From positions 1 through 35,799 of the forward strand of contig RFVA01000023.1 of assembly GCA_009922685.1 (NCBI GenBank): a stretch of DNA of 35,799 nt, written 5' to 3'. The stretch's first letter is position 1. The number at the start of each line of letters is the position of its first letter. The stretch is from Gammaproteobacteria bacterium (GTDB taxonomy: Bacteria > Pseudomonadota > Gammaproteobacteria > Methylococcales > Methylococcaceae). Of this stretch, positions 9,250 through 19,809 are shown in pieces. A model generated the notes under the pieces. It did not search any database. It saw only the letters and a program-made list of their open reading frames with translations, and was not told the origin of the DNA. The position numbers were made by a program, and so were the translations under genes.

Positions 9250-9561
9250 GTGCAGAAGCAGAGAATTCGTATTCGTCTCAAGGCATTTGATCATCGCCTG
9301 ATCGATCAGTCTGCCAGTGAGATTGTTGAAACCGCAAAGAGAACGGGTGCTCAGGTGTTGGGCCCTATACCTCTGCCAACCAAGAAAGAGCGTTACACCG
9401 TTTTGATTTCGCCGCACGTCAACAAAGACGCACGCGATCAGTACGAGCTTCGGACGCACAAGCGGTTGATGGACATCATCGAGCCGACCGATAAGACGGT
9501 TGATGCTCTGATGAAACTGGATTTGTCTGCCGGTGTAGACGTCCAGATCAAGTTGAACTAA
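9250..9561 (+). CDS. rpsJ: 30S ribosomal protein S10
   Basis: A 103-residue S10, exactly the usual length, a head protein that also serves as NusE in antitermination. The start is GTG 9250, giving [19 protein letters not shown]. The open frame extends upstream into the tuf remnant, but that part is not S10. The start lies 5 nt after the tuf remnant's stop, and its GGAG site (9238-9241) is inside the tuf 3' end. The S10 block is therefore joined directly to the str block, with no leader of the E. coli type for L4 feedback. Confidence 0.97.
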   Translation: MQKQRIRIRLKAFDHRLIDQSASEIVETAKRTGAQVLGPIPLPTKKERYTVLISPHVNKDARDQYELRTHKRLMDIIEPTDKTVDALMKLDLSAGVDVQIKLN

Positions 9562-9585
9562 TTCGGATAAAGGCGGGAGCGACCA

Positions 9586-10224
9586 ATGGCCCTAGGACTG
9601 GTTGGACGAAAGTGCGGTATGACCCGCATCTTTCATGAGGATGGATCGGCAGAACCCGTATCGGTGGTTGAAATCGAGTCGAACCGTGTCGTCCAGGTAA
9701 AGACCTCTGAAACGGATGGCTACCGTGCCATTCAGGTAACGGCAGGCACTGTTAAGCGGTCACGCATCAACAAATCGCAGGCCGGACATTACGGCAAGGT
9801 CGGTGTTGAGGCGGGTCGTGGTCTGATCGAATTTAGACTCTCAGATTCAGACGCAACCGACTATCAGCCGGGTCATGAATTGGGTGTCGATATGTTCGAG
9901 GAAGGTCAATTCGTTGACGTCAGCGGTGTCAGTATCGGTAAAGGTTTTGCGGGTGTTATTAAGCGTTACAACTTTAGAACGCAAGATGCTACCCATGGTA
10001 ACTCTTTGTCCCATCGCGCCCCGGGTTCCATCGGCCAGAACCAGACTCCAGGCCGTGTCTTTAAAGGGAAGAAGATGGCCGGACACATGGGCGCCGCTCA
10101 TGTCACCGTGCAAAACCTAAAAGTATCGGCTATTCATAAGGATAAGTCGCTGATTATGATCAAGGGTGCGATCCCTGGTCCGAAAGGCGGAAAGGTCATT
10201 ATCAAGGCCGCTGTCAAGAAATAA
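9586..10224 (+). CDS. rplC: 50S ribosomal protein L3
   Basis: A 212-residue L3 (usual ~209), an early 23S binder whose loop reaches the peptidyl transferase centre. The loop [18 protein letters not shown] is present, with the Gln that PrmB methylates in relatives. Ribosome site GGGAG lies ahead of ATG 9586. Second gene of the S10 block, 24 nt after rpsJ. Confidence 0.98.
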   Translation: MALGLVGRKCGMTRIFHEDGSAEPVSVVEIESNRVVQVKTSETDGYRAIQVTAGTVKRSRINKSQAGHYGKVGVEAGRGLIEFRLSDSDATDYQPGHELGVDMFEEGQFVDVSGVSIGKGFAGVIKRYNFRTQDATHGNSLSHRAPGSIGQNQTPGRVFKGKKMAGHMGAAHVTVQNLKVSAIHKDKSLIMIKGAIPGPKGGKVIIKAAVKK

Positions 10225-10233
10225 GGTAAGAAA

Positions 10234-10848
10234 ATGTCACTTGTAATCCCATCTGCACAATCCGGTGGACCAGGCCTCGCGGTCACGGAAGAAGTGTTTG
10301 GTCGCGAGTTTAATGAATCGCTGGTCCATCAGTTGGTCGTGTCCTACCTCGCTGGAGCCCGTTCAGGGACCAAGGCCCAAAAGACCCGCTCCGAAGTAAG
10401 GGGTGGCGGCGCGAAGCCTTGGAAGCAGAAGGGAAGTGGTCGGGCGCGGGCAGGGACGACGCGTGGTCCGCTGTGGCGTACCGGTGGTGTGACCTTTGCA
10501 GCGAAACCACGGAACTATGAGCAAAAGCTCAATAAGAAGATGTACCGCGCTGCCATGCGCTCCATCTTCTCTGAACTGCTGCGTCAAGGTCGACTGGTCG
10601 TGTCGGATGACCTGAGTCTTGCGGAGCCTAAAACCAAGGCGCTCACGGACAAGTTGACCGGTATCGGCTTTCACAGTGGATTGATTGTTACCGAGGGGCT
10701 GGATATCAATCTGTTCCTCTCGGCCCGAAATATTCCGAACGTCTACGTTTCAGAAGCTCGTTCGTTGAGCCCTGTGGAACTTGTTCATAGCGAGAAAGTC
10801 GTGGTGACCACGGCTGCCCTCAAGGCGATCGAGGAGAGCCTGTCATGA
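10234..10848 (+). CDS. rplD: 50S ribosomal protein L4
   Basis: A 204-residue L4 (usual ~201). Its long loop, which lines the exit tunnel, is seen as [20 protein letters not shown]. In E. coli, L4 represses the S10 operon through the rpsJ leader. That leader is absent here, so control may differ. It overlaps rplW by 4 nt (ATGA), which suggests translational coupling. Confidence 0.98.
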   Translation: MSLVIPSAQSGGPGLAVTEEVFGREFNESLVHQLVVSYLAGARSGTKAQKTRSEVRGGGAKPWKQKGSGRARAGTTRGPLWRTGGVTFAAKPRNYEQKLNKKMYRAAMRSIFSELLRQGRLVVSDDLSLAEPKTKALTDKLTGIGFHSGLIVTEGLDINLFLSARNIPNVYVSEARSLSPVELVHSEKVVVTTAALKAIEESLS

Positions 10849-11138
10849 AGCAGATTGATCTGATGAGCGTCCTTCTGGCGCCGGTTATCTCTGAAAAGAG
10901 CAGCGTCAGCGCTGAAAAGCACAATCGGGTTGTCTTCAAGGTCAAGAGAACGGCAACCAAGCCGCAGGTGAAGCGCGCTGTAGAGTTGTTGTTCAAAGTA
11001 GAAGTAGATTCGGTTCATGTCCTCAATGTGAAGGGCAAGGACAAACGCTTTGGTAAGTTTGTAGGCACGCGCTCCGATTGGAAGAAGGCTTACATCAAGC
11101 TCAAGCCCGGTTTTGATATTGATTTCGCTGCGGCGTAA
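10845..11138 (+). CDS. rplW: 50S ribosomal protein L23
   Basis: A 97-residue L23 (usual ~100) at the tunnel exit, where trigger factor and SRP dock. The core [10 protein letters not shown] and [12 protein letters not shown] stretches are clear. Its start overlaps the rplD stop. A 42-nt gap separates it from rplB. Confidence 0.98.
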   Translation: MKQIDLMSVLLAPVISEKSSVSAEKHNRVVFKVKRTATKPQVKRAVELLFKVEVDSVHVLNVKGKDKRFGKFVGTRSDWKKAYIKLKPGFDIDFAAA

Positions 11139-11180
11139 TTGCACCGCACAGCGAATCCTTGAACATTACGGAATAAGATC

Positions 11181-12005
11181 ATGGCACTTGTTAAATCCAA
11201 ACCTACTTCAGCCGGTTCCCGGTTCGTGGTTCGGGTCAAGACGGAAGGTCTCTATAAAGGACGGCCCGAGTCTTCGCTGATCGAAAAGAAGGTTAGGTCC
11301 TCTGGTCGAAATAACCAGGGCCGTATCACCACACGTCATAAAGGCGGTGGTCATAAGAAGTTCTACCGCATCGTCGATTTCAAGCGCGACAAGCTGGATA
11401 TTCCCAGCAAGGTTGAGAGGATCGAATACGATCCCAATCGGACCGCGCATATTGCGTTGCTTCTCTATCGTGATGGGGAACGTCGTTACATCATTGCGCC
11501 AAAGGGTTTGGTGATCGGCCAGGAAGTGATTTCGACCGAATATGCACCGATCAAGTCAGGCAATTGTCTGCCATTGAGAAATGTCCCCGTTGGCTCCGTG
11601 GTTCATTGCGTTGAATTAAAGCCTGGCAAGGGCGCTCAGTTAGCTCGGGCAGGTGGTGCATCGGTTCAGTTGGTCGCCAAGGAAGGGACTTACGCGACGA
11701 TCCGTCTTCGCTCTGGCGAGATGCGTAAGGTGCTGGCGGACTGTAAAGCGGTCATCGGCGAAGTCTCGAATCACGAACACAATCTGGCGTCACTCGGCAA
11801 AGCCGGTGCAACACGCTGGAGAGGTATCCGCCCCACCGTGCGTGGTGTGGCCATGAACCCTGTCGATCACCCTCATGGTGGTGGTGAAGGCAGAACGTCC
11901 GGTGGCCGCCATCCGGTTTCACCATGGGGTACGCCAGCGAAGGGCTATAAGACGCGAAACAACAAGCGGACCGATAAGCTCATCGTTCGTGGCCGCAAGA
12001 AGTAA
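11181..12005 (+). CDS. rplB: 50S ribosomal protein L2
   Basis: A 274-residue L2 (usual ~273), required for subunit joining and peptidyl transfer. The highly conserved C-terminal segment with [13 protein letters not shown] and its histidine needed for activity is intact, followed by [11 protein letters not shown]. Normal place in the S10 block. Confidence 0.98.
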   Translation: MALVKSKPTSAGSRFVVRVKTEGLYKGRPESSLIEKKVRSSGRNNQGRITTRHKGGGHKKFYRIVDFKRDKLDIPSKVERIEYDPNRTAHIALLLYRDGERRYIIAPKGLVIGQEVISTEYAPIKSGNCLPLRNVPVGSVVHCVELKPGKGAQLARAGGASVQLVAKEGTYATIRLRSGEMRKVLADCKAVIGEVSNHEHNLASLGKAGATRWRGIRPTVRGVAMNPVDHPHGGGEGRTSGGRHPVSPWGTPAKGYKTRNNKRTDKLIVRGRKK

Positions 12006-12026
12006 CTAGTAGAAGAGGTATAGACC

Positions 12027-12299
12027 GTGCCACGTTCGATTAAAAAAGGACCGTTCATTGATCACCATCTTTTGAACAAGGTTCTGGAAAGCGTCAATAG
12101 CGGAAACAAGCGTCCCATTAAGACCTGGTCACGCCGTTCCATGATTCTTCCGGAAATGATTGGGCTCACGCTGGCGATCCATAATGGACGCCAACACGTT
12201 CCTGTCCTGGTCAGTGACAACATGGTGGGTCACAAGTTAGGTGAGTTTGCACCTACCAGAACGTACAAGGGTCATCAGGCCGACAAGAAGTCCAAATAA
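12027..12299 (+). CDS. rpsS: 30S ribosomal protein S19
   Basis: A 90-residue S19 (usual ~92) of the 30S head, contacting S13. It begins [15 protein letters not shown] and keeps [17 protein letters not shown] and [16 protein letters not shown]. The start ATG-equivalent is GTG 12027. Confidence 0.98.
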   Translation: MPRSIKKGPFIDHHLLNKVLESVNSGNKRPIKTWSRRSMILPEMIGLTLAIHNGRQHVPVLVSDNMVGHKLGEFAPTRTYKGHQADKKSK

Positions 12300-12332
12300 G
12301 TTTTCTTGTCCCAAATTTAAGAGTTAAGAACG

Positions 12333-12668
12333 ATGGCAACCATAGCAAAACACAACACGGCGCGGGTATCGGCACAAAAGTGTCGTCTCGTGGCGGATCA
12401 GATCAGGGGTTTGAAGGTCGAGAAGGCCATCGACCTTTTGACCTTCAGCCCGAAGAAATCGGCCAAGATCATGAAGAAAGTGCTGGAATCGGCTATTGCC
12501 AATGCTGAGCACAATGATGGTGCTGACATTGATGAGCTGCGGGTAGGCGCTGTGGAAGTTGGAGAGGGAGCGACCCTGAAGCGGATGTCACCTCGGGCAA
12601 AAGGCCGTGCCAACCGGATTAGCAAGCGCACGTGTCATATCACCATTCAAGTATCAGAAAAAGGCTAG
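12333..12668 (+). CDS. rplV: 50S ribosomal protein L22
   Basis: A 111-residue L22 (usual ~110). Its extended beta-hairpin lines the exit tunnel near the macrolide site; the hairpin is seen around [20 protein letters not shown], with no insertion or deletion of the macrolide-resistance type evident. Confidence 0.98.
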   Translation: MATIAKHNTARVSAQKCRLVADQIRGLKVEKAIDLLTFSPKKSAKIMKKVLESAIANAEHNDGADIDELRVGAVEVGEGATLKRMSPRAKGRANRISKRTCHITIQVSEKG

Positions 12669-12675
12669 GTTACAT

Positions 12676-13344
12676 ATGGGACAGAAAGTACACCCCACCG
12701 GTATTCGCCTTGGCATTGTCAAGGACTGGACCTCGCGTTGGTATGCCACGAGCAAAGATTATGCAAATTACCTGCATAAGGATTTGATCGTTCGTGAATT
12801 CCTCAGGAAGAAACTCGGGCATGCGTCGGTGAGCCGCATCCAGATCAATCGTCCTGCCAATAATGCCCATATCACGATTCATACGGCACGTCCGGGTCTC
12901 GTGATTGGTAAGAAGGGCGAAGACATTGATGCTTTGCGCCGTGACGTATCCAACATGATGGGTGTGCCGGTCCAGATTAGCGTTGAAGAAATCAGAAAGC
13001 CTGAACTAGATGCTCAGCTGGTCGCTGAGGGCGTTGCCCAACAGCTCGAAAAGCGCATCATGTTCCGCCGTGCGATGAAGCGTGCGGTCCAGAACACGCT
13101 TCGATTGGGCGCGGAAGGGATCAAGATCAGCGTCGGTGGACGTTTGAATGGTGCGGAAATTGCGAGGACCGAATGGTACCGCGAAGGTCGTGTTCCACTT
13201 CATACCTTCCGTGCAGATATTGACTATGGATTTGCAGAGGCCAAGACCACTTACGGCGTCATCGGTGTAAAGGTCTGGATTTTCAAGGGTGAAGTGCTGC
13301 CGCAGTACGGTGGCGAGGCCAAGCTGGCCCCCGCGGAAGCATAA
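12676..13344 (+). CDS. rpsC: 30S ribosomal protein S3
   Basis: A 222-residue S3 (E. coli 233), which helps form the mRNA entry pore. The KH domain motif [13 protein letters not shown] is present, as is the conserved [22 protein letters not shown] 12676 is chosen because it starts [13 protein letters not shown]. The frame is open upstream, but that stretch overlaps rplV. Confidence 0.97.
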   Translation: MGQKVHPTGIRLGIVKDWTSRWYATSKDYANYLHKDLIVREFLRKKLGHASVSRIQINRPANNAHITIHTARPGLVIGKKGEDIDALRRDVSNMMGVPVQISVEEIRKPELDAQLVAEGVAQQLEKRIMFRRAMKRAVQNTLRLGAEGIKISVGGRLNGAEIARTEWYREGRVPLHTFRADIDYGFAEAKTTYGVIGVKVWIFKGEVLPQYGGEAKLAPAEA

Positions 13345-13362
13345 AACACAGGGCGTCAGATC

Positions 13363-13776
13363 ATGTTGCAGCCAAAAAGAACCAAATTTAGAAAACAGCA
13401 CAAGGGTCGTAATACGGGTCTTGCGCATACTGGGAACAAGGTCAGTTTCGGTGAGTTCGGACTGAAGTCCGTAGAGCGTGGTCGGATGACCGCGCGTCAG
13501 ATCGAATCAGCCCGTCGTGCCATCTCTCGCCATGTTAAACGTGGTGGAAAAATCTGGATTCGCGTTTTTCCAGATAAGCCGATTACCAAGAAGCCACTGG
13601 AAGTGCGTATGGGAAGCGGCAAGGGTAGCGTTGAGTACTGGGTTGCTGAGATCAAGCCAGGGACCATGCTGTATGAACTACAAGGTGTGAGTGAAGAGTT
13701 GGCGCGTGAAGCATTCGCGCTGGCGGCAGCAAAACTGCCGATCAAGACGACTTTCACCGTTAGGACGGTAATGTAA
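13363..13776 (+). CDS. rplP: 50S ribosomal protein L16
   Basis: A 137-residue L16 (usual ~136), organising the A-site side of the 50S. It begins [16 protein letters not shown] and contains [18 protein letters not shown]; the conserved Arg in this loop is the hydroxylation site (YcfD/RoxA) in relatives. Overlaps rpmC by one base (TAATG). Confidence 0.98.
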   Translation: MLQPKRTKFRKQHKGRNTGLAHTGNKVSFGEFGLKSVERGRMTARQIESARRAISRHVKRGGKIWIRVFPDKPITKKPLEVRMGSGKGSVEYWVAEIKPGTMLYELQGVSEELAREAFALAAAKLPIKTTFTVRTVM

Positions 13777-13970
13777 TGAAAGCGAACGAGATTAGAGCGA
13801 AGTCGGTGGGTGAATTGGGTGAAGAGCTTGTGAATCTTCATCGCGAACAGTTCAACCTGAAGATGCAGAAGGCAACCGGCCAGCTGTCGAAGCCCGACCA
13901 GATTAAAAAGAACCGTCGATCCATTGCTAGGATCAACACCATTCTCGCCCAGAAAGAGGCTGAAGCATGA
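13776..13970 (+). CDS. rpmC: 50S ribosomal protein L29
   Basis: A 64-residue two-helix L29 (usual ~63) next to L23 at the tunnel exit. [20 protein letters not shown] is the family core. It overlaps rplP and rpsQ at both ends, so translation is probably coupled. Confidence 0.97.
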   Translation: MKANEIRAKSVGELGEELVNLHREQFNLKMQKATGQLSKPDQIKKNRRSIARINTILAQKEAEA

Positions 13971-14227
13971 GCGAAGAAAGCAAGAACCTTCACACCCTGA
14001 CGGGCAAGGTTGTCAGCAGCAAGATGCAAAAGACCATTGCGGTCAAGATTGAACGTGTCGTGCCGCATCCGCTCTATGGGAAGTTTATTCGCCGGTCAAC
14101 CAAGTTGTTGGCCCACGATGAAATGAACGAATCACGGGAAGGTGATGTCGTTATCGTATCCTCCTGCCGCCCGATCTCTGGCAGGAAAGTATGGAAGCTC
14201 GAAAGGATCGTAGAACGGGCCAAGTAA
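13967..14227 (+). CDS. rpsQ: 30S ribosomal protein S17
   Basis: An 86-residue S17 (usual ~84), an early 16S binder with an OB fold. Core: [20 protein letters not shown] and the KYGKF-like [10 protein letters not shown]. Last gene of the S10 block; rplN of the spc block follows after 36 nt without a terminator. Confidence 0.97.
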   Translation: MSEESKNLHTLTGKVVSSKMQKTIAVKIERVVPHPLYGKFIRRSTKLLAHDEMNESREGDVVIVSSCRPISGRKVWKLERIVERAK

Positions 14228-14263
14228 GGCCCGCTGAATAACCATTAATTCAGGTACATTGAC

Positions 14264-14632
14264 ATGATTCAGATGCAAACCAACCTTGATGTCGCCGATA
14301 ACAGCGGTGCCAGGCGGGTCATGTGCATTAAGGTTCTTGGCGGGTCACACCGTCGGTATGCGAACGTTGGTGACATCATCAAGGTCAGCATCAAGGAAGC
14401 GATTCCAAGGGGCCGCGTAAAGAAAGGTGAAGTCTATAACGCTGTTGTCGTTAGGACGCGCAAGGGTGTTCGCCGTAGTGACGGATCATTGATTCGTTTT
14501 GACGGTAATGCAGCTGTGCTGCTGAACAACCAGCACCAACCAATTGGAACGCGTATCTTTGGGCCGGTCACCCGTGAACTTCGTTCAGAGAAGTTTATGA
14601 AGATCATTTCGCTTGCCCCTGAAGTGATTTAG
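14264..14632 (+). CDS. rplN: 50S ribosomal protein L14
   Basis: A 122-residue L14 (usual 122-123) at the subunit interface, the binding site of the silencing factor RsfS. It starts [20 protein letters not shown], the family signature. First gene of the spc block. No separate promoter is visible in the 36-nt gap before it. Confidence 0.98.
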   Translation: MIQMQTNLDVADNSGARRVMCIKVLGGSHRRYANVGDIIKVSIKEAIPRGRVKKGEVYNAVVVRTRKGVRRSDGSLIRFDGNAAVLLNNQHQPIGTRIFGPVTRELRSEKFMKIISLAPEVI

Positions 14633-14641
14633 GAGAGAACC

Positions 14642-14959
14642 ATGCGCAAAATTAAACGCGGCGACCAAGTGGTTGTCATCACCGGAAAAGATAAGGGCAA
14701 GCGTGGTCCGGTTCTGGGCATTCCTTCTGACGAGAAGCTCGTTATTGAGGGAGTGAACATTGCTAGAAAACACCAGAAGCCGAATCCGATGAAAGGCATT
14801 TCAGGTGGAATTGTTGAAAAGGCGATGCCGATTCACATTTCGAATGTTGCACTAGTAAACCCTGCCACCAATCAAGGTGACAAGGTCGGTTTCAAGTTGC
14901 TCGCAGATGGCCGTAAAGTTCGGTTCTTCAAGTCGAACAACGAAGTCATTGACGCTTAA
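14642..14959 (+). CDS. rplX: 50S ribosomal protein L24
   Basis: A 105-residue L24 (usual ~104), an assembly initiator for the 50S. The KOW motif is seen as [19 protein letters not shown] (7-25). An AGGAGAG site lies just ahead of ATG 14642. Confidence 0.98.
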   Translation: MRKIKRGDQVVVITGKDKGKRGPVLGIPSDEKLVIEGVNIARKHQKPNPMKGISGGIVEKAMPIHISNVALVNPATNQGDKVGFKLLADGRKVRFFKSNNEVIDA

Positions 14960-14971
14960 TCAGTGAAGAAA

Positions 14972-15511
14972 ATGGCCAGATTGCAAAAATTATATAAAGA
15001 CGAGATTGTTGGTGCTCTCACCAATCAATTCAGTTACAAGTCGGCGATGGAAGTCCCAAAGATTCAGAAAATTACACTGAACATGGGTGTTGGTGAGGCT
15101 GTTGCTGACAAGAAAATCCTCCAAAATGCCATCGAAGATCTCGAAAAGATCTGTGGGCAGAAGCCGATCATCACGATCTCGAAAAAGTCGATTGCAGGCT
15201 TCAAGATCCGTGATGGGATGCCGATTGGTTGCAAGGTCACTCTCCGTCGTGACCGCATGTATGAATTCCTCGATCGTTTGATCACGATCGCCATTCCGCG
15301 TATCCGCGATTTTCGTGGCCTGAATGGAAAGGCTTTTGATGGCCGTGGCAACTACAGCATGGGTGTCAAGGAGCAGATCATTTTCCCCGAAATCGATTTC
15401 GATAAGGTGGATGCTGTTCGTGGTCTCGACATTACGATCACCACCAGTGCGAAGAGTGATCAGGAAGCCCGTGCGCTTCTTGAGCAATTCAAATTCCCAT
15501 TCCGGACCTAG
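14972..15511 (+). CDS. rplE: 50S ribosomal protein L5
   Basis: A 179-residue L5, the usual length, a 5S rRNA binder of the central protuberance. ATG 14972 ([12 protein letters not shown]) gives exact family alignment; a GTG three codons earlier (14963) would add MKK. Core stretches [15 protein letters not shown] and [18 protein letters not shown] are intact. Confidence 0.97.
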   Translation: MARLQKLYKDEIVGALTNQFSYKSAMEVPKIQKITLNMGVGEAVADKKILQNAIEDLEKICGQKPIITISKKSIAGFKIRDGMPIGCKVTLRRDRMYEFLDRLITIAIPRIRDFRGLNGKAFDGRGNYSMGVKEQIIFPEIDFDKVDAVRGLDITITTSAKSDQEARALLEQFKFPFRT

Positions 15512-15520
15512 GGTAAACCG

Positions 15521-15826
15521 ATGGCTAAAAAATCCATGATCGCCCGCGAAGTCAAACGACAGAAGCTGGTTGAAAAGAACCTTGCAAAGCGCCAAGCGTT
15601 GAAGGCCATTATCCTAAGCCACACGGCGAGTGATGATGACAAGATCATCGCTGAAACCAAGCTGCAGAAATTGCCGAGGGATTCATCCCCTTCGCGTCTC
15701 AGAAATCGGTGTAGCCTGACCGGTCGTCCGCATGGGTTTTATAGAAAGTTTGGCTTGGGTCGTAACAAGCTGCGTGAATCCGTTATGCGTGGGGATGTCC
15801 CCGGCGTTACCAAGGCCAGTTGGTAG
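15521..15826 (+). CDS. rpsN: 30S ribosomal protein S14 (zinc-free long form)
   Basis: A 101-residue S14 of the long, zinc-independent type typical of proteobacteria: there is no CxxC pair. The core [19 protein letters not shown] is present. In normal position between rplE and rpsH. Confidence 0.98.
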   Translation: MAKKSMIAREVKRQKLVEKNLAKRQALKAIILSHTASDDDKIIAETKLQKLPRDSSPSRLRNRCSLTGRPHGFYRKFGLGRNKLRESVMRGDVPGVTKASW

Positions 15827-15854
15827 TCTTGGATAGAAGAATTTGGAGTCTTAA

Positions 15855-16253
15855 ATGAGTATTACCGATCCACTGGCTGATTTATTGACGCGTGTCCGTA
15901 ACGGACAAGCTGCCAACAAAGTTCATGTCCAGATGCCTTCATCCAAGTTGAAAGTTTCTGTTTGCAAGGTGCTGAGGCAAGAAGGCTATATCGAGGATTA
16001 CTCGGTCAGCCAGGCCGAAAACAACAAGCAGATCCTTGATATCGCCCTCAAGTACTACCAAGGTGCGCCAGTTATTGAAAGCATCCAGCGTGTCAGCAAG
16101 CCGGGCCGGCGAGTTTACAAAGGCTCTGAAGATCTGCCATCCGTGCTCGGCGGTTTTGGTGTAGCCATCATCTCGACTTCCAAGGGTCTCATGACCGATA
16201 AGGAAGCGCGTGAGGGTGGTCACGGCGGCGAAGTGCTCTGCACCGTTTCCTAA
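15855..16253 (+). CDS. rpsH: 30S ribosomal protein S8
   Basis: A 132-residue S8 (usual ~130) that binds 16S helix 21. In E. coli it also represses the spc operon by binding mRNA near the rplX-rplE junction. Start [18 protein letters not shown] and the C-terminal [19 protein letters not shown] are typical. Confidence 0.98.
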   Translation: MSITDPLADLLTRVRNGQAANKVHVQMPSSKLKVSVCKVLRQEGYIEDYSVSQAENNKQILDIALKYYQGAPVIESIQRVSKPGRRVYKGSEDLPSVLGGFGVAIISTSKGLMTDKEAREGGHGGEVLCTVS

Positions 16254-16266
16254 TTGTAGGTTCATC

Positions 16267-16800
16267 ATGTCAAGAGTAGCCAAGAATCCGATCGTATTGC
16301 CCAAAGGCGTTGATGCCACCATCAGCGGCGACGGCATTACCGTCAAGGGTGCCAAGGGAACCCTGTCAGCCATTTTGCATCCCCTGGTGGAAGTAAAGAT
16401 TGCCGACGGTCAAATTTCCGTGGTGACCGACAAAACGAATAAGACCCAGGTAGCACTGGCGGGAACAACGCGCGCCAATATTGCCAATATGGTCACTGGT
16501 GTGAGTGACGGGTATGAAAAGAAACTCACCATGGTGGGGGTCGGTTATCGTGCCGCGGCCAAGGGCCAGACGCTGAATCTCAGTCTTGGGTTTTCGCATC
16601 CGGTCGATTTTGTTGCTCCCAACGGAATCACGGTAGAGACCCCATCGCAGACCGAGATCCTGGTCCGGGGCTGCGACAAGCAACAAGTCGGTCAAGTTGC
16701 TGCGAACATCCGCGCTTATCGTCCGCCAGAGCCTTATAAGGGCAAGGGCGTCCGTTATGCGGATGAAGTCATTATCAAGAAAGAAGCCAAGAAGAAGTAG
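16267..16800 (+). CDS. rplF: 50S ribosomal protein L6
   Basis: A 177-residue L6, the standard length, with two similar domains near the factor-binding site. ATG 16267 ([12 protein letters not shown]) is chosen; the frame is open upstream, but there it overlaps rpsH. The C-terminal [19 protein letters not shown] is diagnostic. Confidence 0.98.
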   Translation: MSRVAKNPIVLPKGVDATISGDGITVKGAKGTLSAILHPLVEVKIADGQISVVTDKTNKTQVALAGTTRANIANMVTGVSDGYEKKLTMVGVGYRAAAKGQTLNLSLGFSHPVDFVAPNGITVETPSQTEILVRGCDKQQVGQVAANIRAYRPPEPYKGKGVRYADEVIIKKEAKKK

Positions 16801-16808
16801 GTCAAGAG

Positions 16809-17162
16809 ATGGACAAAAAAGCGGCAAGGCTCCGTAGAGCGGCTAAAACCCGAGCCATCATTCGTAATCTCGGTGTTGATCGGCTGACGGTGTTCAGAAC
16901 ACCCCGCCATATCTATGCTCAGGTGATTACGGCAGATGGTGCGAAGGTGCTGGCGAGTTCATCGACCCTTGAGGCCGGTGTTAAAGCGAGCCTGAAGGGT
17001 ACTGGCAATGTGGATGCAGCAACGGCCATCGGTAAGCTGGTGGCGGAACGTGCATTAGCAGCAGGCATCACAACGGTTGCATTTGACCGTTCTGGTTTCA
17101 AGTATCACGGACGGGTCAAAGCCGTCGCAGAAGCGGCCCGTGAAGCGGGACTCAAGTTCTAG
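16809..17162 (+). CDS. rplR: 50S ribosomal protein L18
   Basis: A 117-residue L18 (same as E. coli), a 5S rRNA binder. A basic N-terminus precedes [15 protein letters not shown], and the C-terminus [20 protein letters not shown] is conserved. Confidence 0.98.
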   Translation: MDKKAARLRRAAKTRAIIRNLGVDRLTVFRTPRHIYAQVITADGAKVLASSSTLEAGVKASLKGTGNVDAATAIGKLVAERALAAGITTVAFDRSGFKYHGRVKAVAEAAREAGLKF

Positions 17163-17170
17163 GAGCGGTT

Positions 17171-17689
17171 ATGGCAAATCAGAATGTACAAAGTGGTCCG
17201 GCTGATGGTCTGCAGGAAAAGCTGGTCGCAGTTCGTCGCGTCGCCAAGGTGGTCAAGGGCGGTCGGGTTTTCGGCTTCACCGCGCTGACGGTTGTCGGTG
17301 ATGGCAACGGTCGTGTCGGTTATGGTCTGTGTAAGGCCCGAGAAGTGCCGGTTGCGATCCAGAAGTCCATGGAGCAAGCGCGTCGTAATCTGCAAAAGGT
17401 CAGCCTGAATGGCGATACCCTCCATTATGCGATTGCCTCAAGCACCGGCGCCGCTAAGGTTTACATGCAGCCCGCATCGCAAGGTACCGGTATTATTGCC
17501 GGCGGGGCCATGCGCGCTGTTTTCGAAGTGGTCGGCGTTCATAACGTCCTCGCTAAGTGTATCGGAACCAATAATCCGATTAATGTCGTTCGTGCAACCA
17601 TCAAAGGCTTGACCGAAATCGGTGATCCAAACCGTATCGCGGCGAAGCGTGGGAAGGTCTTTGAATCACGCGAGGGTCATCGCTCATGA
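17171..17689 (+). CDS. rpsE: 30S ribosomal protein S5
   Basis: A 172-residue S5 (usual ~167) with the double-stranded RNA-binding N-domain ([20 protein letters not shown]). The 28-34-type loop that spectinomycin mutations alter looks normal. Its stop overlaps rpmD's start by 4 nt. Confidence 0.98.
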   Translation: MANQNVQSGPADGLQEKLVAVRRVAKVVKGGRVFGFTALTVVGDGNGRVGYGLCKAREVPVAIQKSMEQARRNLQKVSLNGDTLHYAIASSTGAAKVYMQPASQGTGIIAGGAMRAVFEVVGVHNVLAKCIGTNNPINVVRATIKGLTEIGDPNRIAAKRGKVFESREGHRS

Positions 17690-17868
17690 GCGTAAAATCC
17701 ATCACGATCAAGCAGATTAAGAGTGCTATTGGCCGACATGATTCTCATCATGCGTGCCTTAAAGGCCTCGGTATTCGTCGTATGCATCAAACGGTAACGG
17801 TTGCTGCGACCCCAGAAAATCTTGGGATGATCAATAAGATCTCCTATCTTCTGAAGATTGAGGACTGA
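17686..17868 (+). CDS. rpmD: 50S ribosomal protein L30
   Basis: A 60-residue L30 (usual ~59). [20 protein letters not shown] and the [11 protein letters not shown] core are typical. It overlaps rpsE by 4 nt and precedes rplO by 2 nt. Confidence 0.97.
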   Translation: MSVKSITIKQIKSAIGRHDSHHACLKGLGIRRMHQTVTVAATPENLGMINKISYLLKIED

Positions 17869-17870
17869 TC

Positions 17871-18305
17871 ATGTTTTTGAATACATTGAGCCCAGCTCCG
17901 GGGAGCCGTCCTTCAAGGAAACGCGTCGGTCGCGGTATCGGCTGTACTCTTGGGAAAACCTGTGGCAAAGGTCACAAAGGTCAAAAAGCCCGCTCAGGTG
18001 GTTTCCATAAAGTTGGATTTGAGGGCGGGCAGATGCCGCTTCAGCGCCGTCTTCCAAAGGTTGGGTTTAATTCTCACCAGAAGCGCTTTACGGCTGAAGT
18101 TCGTTTGCATGAACTTGAAAAAATTGATGGCGGCAAGATTGATCTTTTGGCACTGAAGTCTGCCAATATCATTCCGGCCCATGCCAAATCCGCATCAATC
18201 ATTGATTCTGGCGCGATTAACGTCGCCGTCGACGTCTCTGGTCTTCGAGTGACCAAAGGCGCCAAGTTGAAGATTGAAGCCGCTGGCGGCAAGGTTGAGG
18301 GTTAA
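17871..18305 (+). CDS. rplO: 50S ribosomal protein L15
   Basis: A 144-residue L15 (same as E. coli), a late assembly protein. The glycine/basic N-terminal extension ([20 protein letters not shown]) and the [20 protein letters not shown] stretch are diagnostic. Confidence 0.98.
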   Translation: MFLNTLSPAPGSRPSRKRVGRGIGCTLGKTCGKGHKGQKARSGGFHKVGFEGGQMPLQRRLPKVGFNSHQKRFTAEVRLHELEKIDGGKIDLLALKSANIIPAHAKSASIIDSGAINVAVDVSGLRVTKGAKLKIEAAGGKVEG

Positions 18306-18310
18306 TCAAG

Positions 18311-19633
18311 ATGTCAGCTGCAAGCGCCGCACTGTCGGATAAGTTTGGTCGAATGGGTGAATTAAAGCAGCGCCTCCTCTTTGTGGTGGGTGCGTTATTT
18401 GTTTACCGTGTCGGCGCGCATATCCCGATTCCAGGAATTGATCCTAAGGCGCTTGCTTCAATGTTTGCCGATAAGGGCGGCATTTTAGACATGGTGAACA
18501 TGTTCTCAGGTGGCGCACTCAAACGATTGAGTATTTTTGCGCTTGGGATCATGCCGTATATCTCGGCCTCCATCATTCTCCAATTAATGGCGGGTGTCAT
18601 TCCGCAGTTAGAGCAGATTAAGAAGGAAGGGGAATCTGGTCGTAAGAAGATCAACCAATACACACGTTATGCCACTGTGTTCCTCGCGACCTTCCAAGCG
18701 ATCGGGATTGGCATGGCTCTCCAGACGCAATCGGCAGAGGGCGTCCCTGTGGTCATTAACCCCGGCCCACAGTTCGTTTTTGTCTGCGCGGTTTCGTTGG
18801 TGTGTGGCACCGTGTTCCTGATGTGGCTGGGTGAGCAGATTACTGAGCGGGGGATTGGTAACGGGATATCCATTATCATTTTCTCAGGCATTGTTGCCGG
18901 TCTGCCGACCGCGATCGGTGGGACCCTTGAGCTGGCTAGAACGGGTGAGTTGGGTGCATTCAGCATTATTGCCCTGTTCACCATCGCGATTGCGGTGACC
19001 GCCTTGGTGGTCTTTGTGGAGCGGGGTCAGCGACGGATTGTCATTAATTATGCGAAGCGTCAGGAAGGCCGCAAGATGTATGCTGCACACAAGAGCTTTT
19101 TGCCCTTGAAGCTTAATATGTCAGGCGTGATCCCTCCTATTTTCGCTTCCAGCATCATTCTGTTCCCGGCGACGATCGCGGGGTGGTTCGGAAATGCTGA
19201 GGGTATGGGTTGGCTTCAAGATATTGCGACGACTCTTTCTCCCGGACAGCCGGTTTATGTGATATTCTATGCGGCTGCCATCATCTTCTTCTGTTTCTTC
19301 TATGCAGCATTGGTGTTCAACTCCAATGAAACAGCAGAGAACTTAAAGAAGTCTGGTGCGATTATTCCTGGCGTGCGCCCAGGGCAGCAGACCGCGCATT
19401 ACATTGACAGTGTCATGACACGATTGACACTGGTTGGCTCCTTCTACATCACCGCCGTGTGCTTGTTGCCGGAGTTCTTGATTCTTTATTGGAATGTGCC
19501 CTTCTATTTTGGGGGGACGTCCCTATTGATTATTGTCGTTGTGGTGATGGACTTCATGTCGCAGGTACAAACCTACGTCATTTCACACCAGTACGAAGGA
19601 TTGCTGAAGAAAAGTAACATTAAGCTGAATTAA
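18311..19633 (+). CDS. secY: SecY, protein translocase channel
   Basis: A 440-residue inner-membrane protein (E. coli 443) forming the SecYEG channel. Ten hydrophobic segments are seen, with the plug region after [14 protein letters not shown] and the conserved cytoplasmic loop [10 protein letters not shown]. It lies between rplO and rpmJ, the gammaproteobacterial order without infA or adk. Expression is tied to ribosomal proteins by operon membership. Confidence 0.98.
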   Translation: MSAASAALSDKFGRMGELKQRLLFVVGALFVYRVGAHIPIPGIDPKALASMFADKGGILDMVNMFSGGALKRLSIFALGIMPYISASIILQLMAGVIPQLEQIKKEGESGRKKINQYTRYATVFLATFQAIGIGMALQTQSAEGVPVVINPGPQFVFVCAVSLVCGTVFLMWLGEQITERGIGNGISIIIFSGIVAGLPTAIGGTLELARTGELGAFSIIALFTIAIAVTALVVFVERGQRRIVINYAKRQEGRKMYAAHKSFLPLKLNMSGVIPPIFASSIILFPATIAGWFGNAEGMGWLQDIATTLSPGQPVYVIFYAAAIIFFCFFYAALVFNSNETAENLKKSGAIIPGVRPGQQTAHYIDSVMTRLTLVGSFYITAVCLLPEFLILYWNVPFYFGGTSLLIIVVVVMDFMSQVQTYVISHQYEGLLKKSNIKLN

Positions 19634-19659
19634 ATCAGCCGGATATTTAGGGGATTACC

Positions 19660-19773
19660 GTGAAAGTTCGTGCATCAGTTAAGAAGATCTGCAGAAACTG
19701 CAAGGTCCTCAAGCGCAATGGGATTGTTCGCATTATCTGCAAGGACGCCCGCCATAAGCAGCGTCAGGGTTAA
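19660..19773 (+). CDS. rpmJ: 50S ribosomal protein L36 (zinc type)
   Basis: A 37-residue L36 starting at GTG 19660: [20 protein letters not shown] and onward to RHKQRQG. The zinc ligands are C11, C14, C27 and H32, the C+ form. A TTTAGGGG ribosome site precedes it. Gene order secY-rpmJ-rpsM is typical of gammaproteobacteria. Confidence 0.96.
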   Translation: MKVRASVKKICRNCKVLKRNGIVRIICKDARHKQRQG

Positions 19774-19791
19774 TCCCGGCGAACATTCCTG

Positions 19792-19809
19792 TGAACTGAT
19801 TACAGTTTA
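19792..19809 (+). promoter_or_regulatory. hairpin in the rpsM leader
   Basis: TGAACTG/CAGTTTA forms a 7-bp stem (one G-T pair) with an ATTA loop in the 64-nt gap between rpmJ and rpsM. In E. coli the S4-responsive pseudoknot of the alpha operon lies in this same gap. The match is by position only; I do not see the E. coli pseudoknot sequence. Confidence 0.3.

Noticed and set aside
9130-9561. A 143-residue frame fusing part of tuf with S10
   Set aside because: The first 40 residues are the tuf remnant read out of frame. S10 begins at GTG 9250 and has the exact usual length.
19634-19659. infA between secY and rpmJ
   Set aside because: Only 26 nt are present; infA is not here, which is the gammaproteobacterial state.
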